A DNA stretch of 64,000 nt from Anaeramoeba flamelloides. Its lineage: Eukaryota > Metamonada > Anaeramoebidae. A program made the position numbers and the translations under genes. The stretch's first letter is position 1; the number at the start of each line of letters is the position of its first letter. Location of the stretch: the NCBI GenBank assembly GCA_027625915.1, contig JANTQA010000012.1, forward strand, positions 16,144,501 to 16,208,500. Reading direction: 5' to 3'. The notes below the pieces were generated by a model. It saw nothing but the letters and a program-made list of their open reading frames with translations. It ran no database searches and was not told the DNA's origin. Shown here piece by piece: positions 33,829 to 43,865 of the stretch.

Positions 33829-34383
33829 TTAAAATTCTTCGTCTTGCTCTTTTTCATTTTCTTTTTTGTTCCAATGTTTGATTAAAAGAATAATTTTCTC
33901 AACATTTTCTTCTAATTGCTCAATTGTGTCGCTTTGTAAAACAGTGATTATTTCTTCTTTATAACTATCATAAGCCTCGTCGAGGATCACTTGCATAATT
34001 TCTGCTTCCAAATTGTCTTTGAATTTCTTTTCATTGTAATTTCTTTTTTCTAATCTTTTGTAAAGAAATTGGTTGTCAGCCCTGAGCACGATTACGTAAT
34101 CAAACCACCTTTCTGGAAAAAAATCACAGCCGTGATAGTCCACAATGTTTCCACCTTTCGCCATTTGATCTTCAAGTGAATCCAATAAAGGATCTTCGTC
34201 AATAACAAAGGTGTCATACTCTTCGTCATATTCGGTGTAAAATTCCTTTTCTTTGACTAATTCACTGATGTTGATGTGGTTATACTCAAGTTCTGAACAA
34301 ACTTGTTTTGCTGTTGTTGTTTTACCAGTACATGGTGTTCCTGTTATTAAAATGTTTGGTAATTTTCTTGTGTTGCTGGTCAT
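33829..34383 (-). CDS. AK6: Adenylate kinase isoenzyme 6 (Fap7/hCINAP)
   Basis: 184 aa, intronless; the human protein has 172. AK6/Fap7 is a nuclear and cytosolic NMP kinase-like ATPase needed for late 18S rRNA cleavage and small-subunit maturation with Rps14. Seen here: P-loop GTPCTGKTT (residues 15-23), the family-specific YDEEYDTFVIDED (52-64), VDYHGCDFFPERW (81-93) and the lid-like RLEKRNYNEKKFKDN. The ATG at 34383 (MTSNTRK) is preferred over the in-frame ATG at 34404: the extra MQLFFLI would come from T-rich leader, and family members begin close to the P-loop. The acidic tail (KEQDEEF) is a local addition. No operon-like neighbours. Confidence 0.95.
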   Translation of the reverse strand: MTSNTRKLPNILITGTPCTGKTTTAKQVCSELEYNHINISELVKEKEFYTEYDEEYDTFVIDEDPLLDSLEDQMAKGGNIVDYHGCDFFPERWFDYVIVLRADNQFLYKRLEKRNYNEKKFKDNLEAEIMQVILDEAYDSYKEEIITVLQSDTIEQLEENVEKIILLIKHWNKKENEKEQDEEF

Positions 34384-36769
34384 AATTAAAAAAAATAATT
34401 GCAAAATTTGGTTTTCCTTTTTGGTTCGAATTCTGTTTTAGATTCTCAAGGAAATCGTGGTATTTTCTTAGTTAGGTTTACTAAATGCGTTAAGTGATTA
34501 AAAATTGGTCACAAGATTGTAAAAAAAAATTTTAAGGGAGTAGCCACGGTAAAGAATAATTTTTCACTTTTTTGCAATTCTGAAAAGTATCAGAAAATAC
34601 CATTTTTTACTATGGGAATAACTTATTGTTTTTTATTATTTAAAGTACTTCATTCATTAGACTTTTTAAATTGTTTTTTCATAGTCTCAAAGAAATTGCC
34701 ACAATAGAATGTTGAGTTCAATTGCTTAAAATAGTATTTTGAATGTTGAATGACTTATCTTTTATCCTTATCTCAACATTCTATTGTGGCATTTAATTTT
34801 TTCATTTTTATTTTTTCATCATTTTTGAGTTTTTTTTAATCATGACAACATGAACAATTAGAAATATTTTTTTATCAGTGACATTTGGGATTAATGGATT
34901 TGGTTTAAAATGAAGAACCACCTTACTATTGGGAGAATCATTAAAAGAAACATAAATGGGACTTAAATAGCTAGAAGGATTCCAAAAAATTAATAATTAA
35001 GTCAAAACATTACTGGTTAGGATTTTAAATCGTTGGATTTGGTGGAATTGGATAAGTGAATATGATTATATGTTATCAAAGTTTAAAACACAAAATAGCT
35101 ATAAATTTTATTCTAAGAATCTGAAATTATCTTCTCCCAAAAAAAAAAACTAAATCCCATTCCAAAAATTTGAACACATCTAAAATCAAAAATAGGAAAA
35201 CAAAAACTCAATTTATTATTTTTTTCCAAACGTAATATAAAACCACATTTAAGTTACCCAGTATTAATGTTTTAATAAGTAATCATTTTCACCGAAATAA
35301 AAGAAAACAATATAAAACAAAAAAATCAAATCAAGTGTGTCCAAAATAAGGAAACGAGCTGAATAGAAAGAGCTGAACAAAAAATGGATAGGTAGATTTG
35401 TAAAAATTACACGAACAATGGTTGATCGATCAAATGATAAGATACCATGGACCATTTTTATATGGATTTTTCAATTTAAGAAACTCAATAGTAAACATCT
35501 ATCAACCATCGATTAAAAATTTTCAGATCTAACTAAACAGATTAAGTAACTGAAAAAAAGAAAATGAAAACAAAAACAAAAGAGACAAAAAATGAAATAG
35601 TTTGTTAAATAGAAATTACTTCCCAATTGGATGTAAATCATATTATTGTTATTCTTCTAACTGTTTAAATTGTGTCTAAATCTTTGGAATTTAGTTTATT
35701 TTAATAAAAAAAAAAAAAAAACTATTTCATCAATTTATTCTCTTTTTTTTTTATTGTTTATCATTATAAAATTAAAATATCAAATAATATATTTTAAAAA
35801 AATTTTTAGAGAATCTATGATTATATGCCACTAAAATAAAATGTTCTTATCTCATCTCTCTCAAATTTTTATCATGTCTTATGTTGTAGCTACCCCTTAA
35901 GGACGATCCCAAAAAAATATTAATGTGATCGATCTGTGATTTTAAATTCTGAGTTATGATATTTTTTGCATAGATTGAAAGATTTTGTTTTTATTTTATT
36001 CTTATCATAAACATAAGAATAACTATTGATCTTTTTTGAGATCAAAGAACTATTGGATTTGAAAATTTTTTGAATGTGAAATTTTTCTTGATCGGATTAT
36101 TAATAAGAAGTTGGGCAGTGTGCTCAAAAACCCAGCCATATTTTTGTCAAGTATTATTTAGTTTTCAATTAAAAGATTTGAAAAAACCAAGTCTTATAAA
36201 TATAAATTTGATTGTCTTTGTATAAAAGTATTTATTGTAAACCAGATAATGCTTGACTAAGAAGAAAAATGTTTGTGTTTCAAAAAACAGTACCAATTTA
36301 TAATTAAGAGTCTGAGGATACAAAATTTCAAGAATCCCAAAAATTTACTTTTTTGTAGTTCTTCTGGATCTCAAGAGATTAATTCATAATTCCACAATAC
36401 CTTGAACCATATATTTTCCATAATGAATTTTTTTTTTAGATATCCCTTATTTTTAAATGGAGAACAAATAGAGAAAATATTTCTGAAATGTTAATAATGT
36501 TTCAATTGAATTTTCCAGGTGCCATACAATTGGTAAATAATGAACAACACAAGTTTTTTTTACTTGTAAACACAATAAAAATAGCAGATTTATTGATTTG
36601 ATTCATCAAAAATATTTTAGAATCACAACTTTCAAAACTATTTTAATTAGGTATTTGATGATAATATGAGAAATTTGTAATAATTCTATTAAATTAAAGT
36701 TAATCTTGAAATTCCCCTTGATTTTTATATTATAACTTTATTCGATAGTATTATCATAAAAACAAAATT
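34384..36769. other. Intergenic upstream of AK6
   Basis: AT-rich. It contains a perfect 20-bp inverted repeat (34697-34791) described separately. Minus-strand open frame 35264-35455 has no recognisable content. Nothing else seen. Confidence 0.45.
34697..34791. repeat. Perfect 20-bp inverted repeat with 55-bp loop
   Basis: TGCCACAATAGAATGTTGAG at 34697-34716 and its exact reverse complement at 34772-34791. It could be the end pair of a very small MITE or a transcribed hairpin. No second copy was seen in the window. Confidence 0.7.
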
Positions 36770-36770
36770 G

Positions 36771-36773
36771 TAA

Positions 36774-36805
<32 letters not shown>

Positions 36806-36806
36806 A
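36771..36806. repeat. ATAA microsatellite
   Basis: About eight tandem ATAA units bordering the left end of the 2-kb element. Confidence 0.8.
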
Positions 36807-38826
36807 TATACCCCTAAGCACCCCAGATTTGCTTAAATTTCATCAAGTTTTTTAAAAAAATATTTAAAATGATAATGTACTAATATATTAATTTACTTAT
36901 TTGTCTTTAATCCAAATTTGGATTAGAATAAAAAGTCAAAAAATTTCAAAGATAAAGAAGTTATCGTTTTGATTTTTTGTTTGATATTGAAAAAAAAATA
37001 ATAATTATTCATTTTTACATTTTTATTAAAGATATTTATTTTTATTTTAATTTTCTAAATCAGAAATTTTATTGTGGCAATAGTAGGCCATAATCCAATA
37101 CATTGATTTATTATTATTAATAATCAAATCCGTTTGTTAATTTTATTATAAAAAAAAAATATTTAAAAAACAATTACTGAAAACAGTTTATATTTTTTAA
37201 GAGAAAATTTTAATAAATAATAAATCCAGAGAAAAATGAAATTTATTTCTTTAGGCCAGAATTAAAAGTTTAATATGAATAATCTTCTAAAAAATTTATT
37301 TAGATAATAGAAATTACTTGAAAAAACAAACAAAAAAAAAAAATTGTAAAAGAATTTCATTTATAAAATTGGAATTAAATAAATAAAAACTTTTTAATAG
37401 ATAAAATAATTAACCCTGAAATTTTTTTAAAAACAAATAAAATATAACTCTTATATATTATCTGAAGATAATAAAATAATCTTCAAAACTAGAATTTTTT
37501 TTTGAATTTTTTTATTCATAAAAATTTAAATAATTCATTTGTAAAATTTGATTTTTTTAAACTAAATTTATCCAGATCTTGGAAAATAATTTTTGATATA
37601 TATTCTATTATTGTATTCTATTGTTTATATTTAATTCTAAATAATTTAAATAATAAAAAAAAATAGTAAAAATTAAAACTAAAAAATCAAATATTAATTT
37701 TAATGAACGGTTTTACTAATAATTTAAATTAAAAAAATTATGTGTTGATAAAAATTTGAAATTTTACAATGAAAAAAAATATTATTTGTTTTTAAAAGTT
37801 AATTCATATTTGATTTGTATTTTTAAATGATTTAGAATCAAATAAAGATATTGTTATTGAATGGTAATCAGTAGATAAAATAAATTTTCTAAGTGATATC
37901 AAAATAAACTATCTTTCAAAATTATTGGCCCATTAAAAATCAAATTTTAAATAAAAATATTTTTAATAATTGAAGTTATCTATTATAATATAAAAATTTC
38001 GATTTTAATATTCAATACTATACTCAAGAGATATTTATTTTTTGTCTAAAAATAAAAGAAAAAAAAGTAAAAAACACTGTTAAAAAAAATGGGTACATTT
38101 ATTTTGAATGAAGCATTATATAAAAAATAGAAAATTTAAATAATTAATAAACCCCATTTATCGATTCTCCTTCAATTTGAATAACTAAATCTAATCTCTA
38201 TTTCATATTTGAAACCAATTTTTTTAATTAATTCATCTGTTACTTGTTTCCAATTTTTCATTTTCATTTTCCATTTTTACAAAACACTGTTGAAAAAATA
38301 AAAAAGAGAAAAAATAATTTATTTGCAAAACTTTTCATTGTGAGAGGAAAAACTTCAAAACAATACAAAAGCAATTCAAAATTCAAATTGAAGATGGGCC
38401 ATTTATTATGGAATTTAGTTTATCTTTTGAAATAAATAAAAACATTTAATCAAGTATTTTAGGCAATTTTGGTGTGCAAAAGGCCCAAAAATTTTTCCAG
38501 TAAAGTATCATGTGTTTTAATCATTAAAACTAAGAGGTTTTTGATGTCTAGACAAACTTTTTAAAAAAAAAATAAAAAAATAAAATTTTGAAAAAATAAT
38601 AAAATCACAATAACTAAAAAAAAATTCCCAATGTTGAAAATTTTTTTTTCAAGTTATTTTTTTATTTTAGGTATATATACAATTTTTAATATGAAATTTT
38701 TATTTCTAAGATAAATGATTATAAATTCTATATCTTATAATCCTATGATAACATTTCAAATTAAAAATTTTGTTTGAAAGGTAATTAGTATATTTGGGGT
38801 GCTAAGGGATATATATTTATTTATAT
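36790..38826. mobile_element. About 2-kb element bounded by inverted repeats
   Basis: Left end TATACCCCTAAGCACCCCAG (around 36809-36826) is mirrored by TTTGGGGTGCTAAGGGATAT (38793-38812). The similarity runs outward into TAAATAAATA-type text, about 35 bp in all. The interior is extremely AT-rich and has no long open frame. A minus-strand stretch near 38170-38270 reads MKNWKQVTDELIKKIGFKYE before a stop. A decayed DNA transposon is the simplest reading. The family is unknown. Confidence 0.5.
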
Positions 38827-39086
38827 AGAAGGATTGAAATTAATTTCCTTTTATAGCCTTTAGGTTTTCTAAACTATTTTTCAAAAATTTTGACTTCTGG
38901 AAAATACAAGTCATTTACATTCATCTTTGTTACTCTACTTCACTTCGGCACACTCCTTCGGTGGATATAAAGCAAAGAAAATAAAAAATAAAAAAAATTA
39001 AATTAAATTATTATTTTATTAGTATTACCAAATATTTACGAAAAATAAAATTATAGTATATCAGAACTATCTTCACCATTTTGTGA

Positions 39087-41351
39087 TCATAAAATTTCAA
39101 CCACTTCTTGGTCAAGATCGCCATAATGTTTTTTTAATTTTTCTAATTCATCATATTCATTTAAATCTAATTCATCTTCGTCCTGTTCAAGATCAAGATC
39201 AGGTTCAGGTTCTGATTCTGATTCTGATTGATGCGCTCTTTTTTTATGTTTCTTTTTCTTGTTCTTCTTCTTGTTCCTATTTTTTTGATCATCACTAATA
39301 TCATCGCTGTCATCATCGCTGTCGTCATCACTATCGCTATCTACTGGGAAATCATAATCATCCGAAAATTCTATGATTTCACTCTTTTGCTTCAAGGCTT
39401 TTTTTTTTTTCTTTTTCTTGTTCTTATTTTCGTTTTCAAAAAGGTTATCGAATGTATTTTCAGCGTCATCACTATCTGAGCCCATTGCGAACCCACTTTT
39501 TTTATTAAGACGTTTCTGATCATGTTTAAAATCATCTTGATCGTCACTTCCACCAATAGGGCTTCTATTTGACTTCCGAGGTTGTTTTAATTTTCTAGAT
39601 TTTTTTGGTGATTTTTTTTTTTTATTCATACTATTTTTTTTTTTTGCTTTTGGAACAGATCGTTTAGATTTGTTTTTTTGTTTTGTTTTTGGTGGGGATT
39701 GTTTTGGATTTGATTTTTTAATATTTTTATGACTTGTATTTTTTTTTGTTTTTTTATTCTTGTTTGTTCGTTTTTGTTTTGAAAGTCTTTTTTGGTGCTC
39801 TAATTGCTTTTTCTTTTCTAATTGCTTTTTCTTTTCCAATTGCTTTTTCTTTTCCAATTGCTTTTTCTTTTCCAATTGCTTTTGCTTTTCTAATTGCTTT
39901 TCTTTTTCTAATTCCTTTTTATTATTAAAAATTATATCAACATTAGTATTATTTTGAAATGGTTTAATTTTAATTAATCTTTTCGATTGATGTGGCCTTC
40001 TACCTGAGGATAAATTTTTTTTATATTGTATATTATGACCTTTTTTCCCGTTTTTTTGGTTGCCGTTGCTGGGTGTTTTTAATTCTTTTAATTGTTGGCC
40101 ATTTGCCCTTCTATTATATTGCTTAGAAAAAAGACAAATGCATTGATAAATTAATTCTCTTTCTTCTGCCGAAGTTGCCACTAGGATAAAATACTGTTGA
40201 TCGTTTCTGTTTCTGTTTCTGTCTCTGTCTCTGCTTTTATTTTTAGTTCTTTTTTTCAATTTGGATTGGGATTTATATTTGAAATAATCGGTTGAAGCAA
40301 GTGAAAATAAATTAGAATTTGCAATTGATTTCAGGCGTATTTTTTGAGTTTTGATTAAAAATATTCTCGAGTCCTTTGGTGATTTTTCAATAGTGAAAGA
40401 ATCGTTAAAGGGAATGATTTGAGAATCTTTAATTTTATCATGGTAATTTTCAAGCGCTATTCCTTTGTAGCTTAATCTCAAAACACAGGACTGGTAAGGT
40501 AATTGGCGATTAACTAGATAAAAAATTCTAAAATAGACTTTTTTGTTATTGAAAAAATCAAAGGCAATTTCTTTAAAAGTTTTTTCTTGTCCTTCAACTT
40601 TTTTTTCCCATTTGGCATAAGAAGTGAAATATTGTTGTATTTGCTTATTTGGTACTAATAAAGGCGGTAAAACATTTGTACCAAGATAATTTGGATCGAT
40701 TTTCCGTACGATATAATTATTACCGATCCTTGGATCTTGCCCCTTAGATAATTTAAAGATTAAAAATAATAAGATTAATACTCTATTTTTATGCAAAGAT
40801 GGCCCCTTTATCTGTAAAAATGTTTTTGTTTCGCCGTCTAGGATACAATAGTAAATCGGATTTCGAGTTAAAATCCCGATCTTTAGGAAATTTTCCCAAT
40901 TTTTATCAATAAGGATTTCCTTTTTAGTCTGGACAATTATTTTGTTTTTGTTTATTCTTATTGATCCGAGCGTATATTTTTTCTCGGTAGGCTTTTTGAT
41001 ATTAATTGTTAAATATAATTCGCCAAGAATGGTTTGTTTAATTGCATCAACCATTGCAGACTGGAAATATGGTTTTTTTGATAATAGAAGTTTCCCAATT
41101 GGATTATTGTTTTTTAATTTTAAATTTTTCCATTGATCATATGTATTCAAAAGCATACACTTTTCAAAAACTGAGATGCTTTTCTGTTTTTTTTTATATT
41201 CGATCCATAATGTTTGTAATGTTGATTGTTTTAAGAATTTCCTATGTCTAACATCAATAATTTCAATTCCTTTTTTTTTTAATTGTTCATAAGTTAACTT
41301 TGTTTTTTTTTTCTTTTTTTTCTTTTTTTTTTTTTTTTTTTTTTCCCATTT
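39087..41351 (-). CDS. PH-like domain protein; C-terminal part of a larger gene
   Basis: The open frame runs from a stop at about 41352 to TGA at 39087. The first ATG is at 41156, but clearly protein-like text precedes it (LTYEQLKKKGIEIIDVRHRK...WIEYKKKQKSISVFEKC), so the true N-terminus lies upstream. Counting from that ATG, residues about 45-150 (GELYLTINI...YTLGSIRINKNKIIV) and about 205-350 (VYFRIFYLVNRQ...FILVATSAEERELIYQCI) have the alternating beta pattern and closing helix of PH-like domains. A basic, Lys-rich region with a (QLEKKK)n repeat (39796-39930) follows, then an Asp/Ser acidic tail. The headpiece-like LTYEQLK...IIDVRHRKFL resembles villin headpiece only weakly. Probably continuous with the 41571-46346 frame. 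Confidence 0.75.
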   Translation of the reverse strand, partial: KWEKKKKKKKKKKKKKTKLTYEQLKKKGIEIIDVRHRKFLKQSTLQTLWIEYKKKQKSISVFEKCMLLNTYDQWKNLKLKNNNPIGKLLLSKKPYFQSAMVDAIKQTILGELYLTINIKKPTEKKYTLGSIRINKNKIIVQTKKEILIDKNWENFLKIGILTRNPIYYCILDGETKTFLQIKGPSLHKNRVLILLFLIFKLSKGQDPRIGNNYIVRKIDPNYLGTNVLPPLLVPNKQIQQYFTSYAKWEKKVEGQEKTFKEIAFDFFNNKKVYFRIFYLVNRQLPYQSCVLRLSYKGIALENYHDKIKDSQIIPFNDSFTIEKSPKDSRIFLIKTQKIRLKSIANSNLFSLASTDYFKYKSQSKLKKRTKNKSRDRDRNRNRNDQQYFILVATSAEERELIYQCICLFSKQYNRRANGQQLKELKTPSNGNQKNGKKGHNIQYKKNLSSGRRPHQSKRLIKIKPFQNNTNVDIIFNNKKELEKEKQLEKQKQLEKKKQLEKKKQLEKKKQLEKKKQLEHQKRLSKQKRTNKNKKTKKNTSHKNIKKSNPKQSPPKTKQKNKSKRSVPKAKKKNSMNKKKKSPKKSRKLKQPRKSNRSPIGGSDDQDDFKHDQKRLNKKSGFAMGSDSDDAENTFDNLFENENKNKKKKKKKALKQKSEIIEFSDDYDFPVDSDSDDDSDDDSDDISDDQKNRNKKKNKKKKHKKRAHQSESESEPEPDLDLEQDEDELDLNEYDELEKLKKHYGDLDQEVVEIL

Positions 41352-41570
41352 TCATTTTGATTATCATTATTTTCGTTTTCATTTTCATTTTCATTTTCAT
41401 TTTCATTTTCATTTTCATTTTTATTTTCATTTTCATTTTCATTTTCATTTTCATTTTCGTTTTCCAGTTTGATTTCTTTGTTTTTATTCTTGTTCTTGTC
41501 TTTTTTTTTTGGTTTTTTTCCTTTTTTTCCTTTTTTTCCTTTTTTTCCTTTTTTATTTTTTTTACCTTTT

Positions 41571-43830
41571 TTATTTTTTTTTCCTTTTTTCTCTTTCTTT
41601 CCTTTTTTTTTTTTTTTTACCTTTTTTTTTTTTATCCTTCTTTTTATTTTTCTTTTTCTGTTTTTTTGTATTATCTTGTGTTGTTTCATTTATTAAACTA
41701 TCCGGTATCGGGGGTAGATCATTTGTTGACAGATAAGGATTTGTTTCACTTTTCACTAATGTGCTTTCTTCGATCATTAATTCAGGTAAATTGTCAACAT
41801 CAGTATTAAGATTTGGTAAATCACTATTTATTTGATCTTGATCTGAATTTGAATTTGAGTTTTTTTCTCTTTTGTGTTTTATGGGGTTTGCTTTTGCTTG
41901 TTTTTTTCTCTTTGTCTTTATTTTGGTCTTTGTCTTTGTCTTTGTTTTAATAATTGTAATATAAGTAGTTTTAGTTAATTCGGGTTCTCTAATCCCGTTA
42001 TATTCAACAAATTCATCACTGGATGATTCAGATGTTTCTTCAAAGGGCTCATTTTTTTGAATGTCATTAGTATTACTTGTTAGTGGTGTTTGATAATAAC
42101 TTTCATTATTTTGATCTATTCCCCACGTTTCAATTTCGTCTGAATCTTCTGATTCTTCAATAATTTCTTGTTTTTCATCTAAATTTTGATTTATAGAATC
42201 CTTTTTTTCATTTAGTATATTTATAGATTCATTTGGTATAGTTTCAAGTTGTTCATCGATCATTTTTTTATCTTGAACAATTCCATAATTTTCATTTTCA
42301 TTTTCATTTTCATTTTCCATAATTTGAACATTTTCATTTTCATTTTCAGTATTTAGCTCTTTAGATGAACGCATAGAACTTGAATCAAATTGATCACCTT
42401 CTTCAAAGTCATTAATTAATTGTACATTTTCTTTTTCATTAGTAAATTCTTCTTCGCTTGAAGAAGTTTCAAAACTTGATCCTAATTTCATGTCAGTATT
42501 TTGATTAATAGACTCGGATTTATTTACATGCTCAGAGTTTAGTTGTGTTTCAGAATTTGATTTGGATTCTGATCCCGAATTTGATTTAAATTCTGATCCA
42601 GAGTTGGATTTAAATTCTGATCCAGAGTTGGATTTAAATTCTGATCCAGAGTTCGATTTAAATTCTGATCCAGAATTCGATTTAAATTCTGATTCAGATC
42701 CAGATTCGGATCCAGATTCATATTTAGATTGAGAATTCCCTTGAATATTAGAATTTGTTTCATTTAAAAGTAAAGAATCATATTGTTGGTTTTGTATATT
42801 GATAGATTCTTCTTGAGGGTTTGATTTGAAGTCTGCATTTTTGACTTCTTCTTCTTTTGGTATGTCTTGAATTTTGATTTTATTTTCTTTATTTTCATTT
42901 TCATCGGAATTTTCATTTGTATAATCCTTTTCTTCGTTTAGTGTATTTATAGATTCGTTTGATATAGCTTCAACTTGTTCATCAATCACTTTTTTATCTT
43001 GAACAATTCCATAATTTTCATTTTCATTTTCATTTTCATTTTCATTTCCATTTTCATTTCCATTTTCATTTTCAGACTCTTCACTAAATTTAGATTTTAA
43101 ATCAGATTCTGATCCAGATTCAGATCTAAAATCTGATCCAAATGAAGTTTCAGAATTAAATTCTGAATTAGTGTCTTTGTTTATTTGAAGATTTTCATTT
43201 TGATTATTATTATCATTTTCATTTCCATCTTCATTATCATTTTTATTTTGAATAATTTTAACATTTTCGTTTTCATTTTCATCGAATTTTTCATTTTCAT
43301 TTTCGTTTTCATTTTCATTTTCATTTTCATTTTCAGTTTCTTTTTTAATTTCATTTTCATTTTCAATTTTATTTTCATTTCCTTCCAAGTTTTCATTTTT
43401 AGAATTTTCTTCATTTAAAGAGCTTGAAGAATCAAAACTATCATCCCATCCAGATCCAGACCCAGACCCAGACCCAGGTACAGACCCCGAACTAGAATTG
43501 GTTTTTATTTTCTCCTCATTATATTTTAAATCATTCTTAAGATGTAATTTTTTCAAATTACTTTTATCGTTTTTTGGTTCTTCTTCAACATTTTCAGAAA
43601 TACTGTCAGTATCAAAATCTGAATTAGAAGTTGAATCAAACCCATCATCACTAGAATGAGAAGATTTTATAGGTTGTTTAATTAAAGCTGGTTTATTTTC
43701 AGAAATAGAATCATCAAACCCATCAGAATCAGATTCGAATTCAGATTTACTTTTACTTTTTTCAATTTGTTCTGTTTCTTGTTGATTTTCAATTTTTATC
43801 ACTTCTTCAATTTTTTTATCTTTATCTTTA

Positions 43831-43865
<35 letters not shown>

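Noticed and set aside
34384-34404. Upstream in-frame ATG of AK6
   Set aside because: It would add MQLFFLI from T-rich leader; AK6 proteins begin close to the P-loop.
39780-39930. Regular 18-bp spaced repeats, CRISPR-like at a glance
   Set aside because: They encode a (QLEKKK)n tract inside a coding frame, with no spacers.
40942-41351. Villin headpiece at the N-terminal end of the PH-like frame
   Set aside because: LTYEQLK...IIDVRHRKFL is suggestive, but the spacing to the Trp-Lys motif is about 10 residues too long, so it is kept only as a weak remark.
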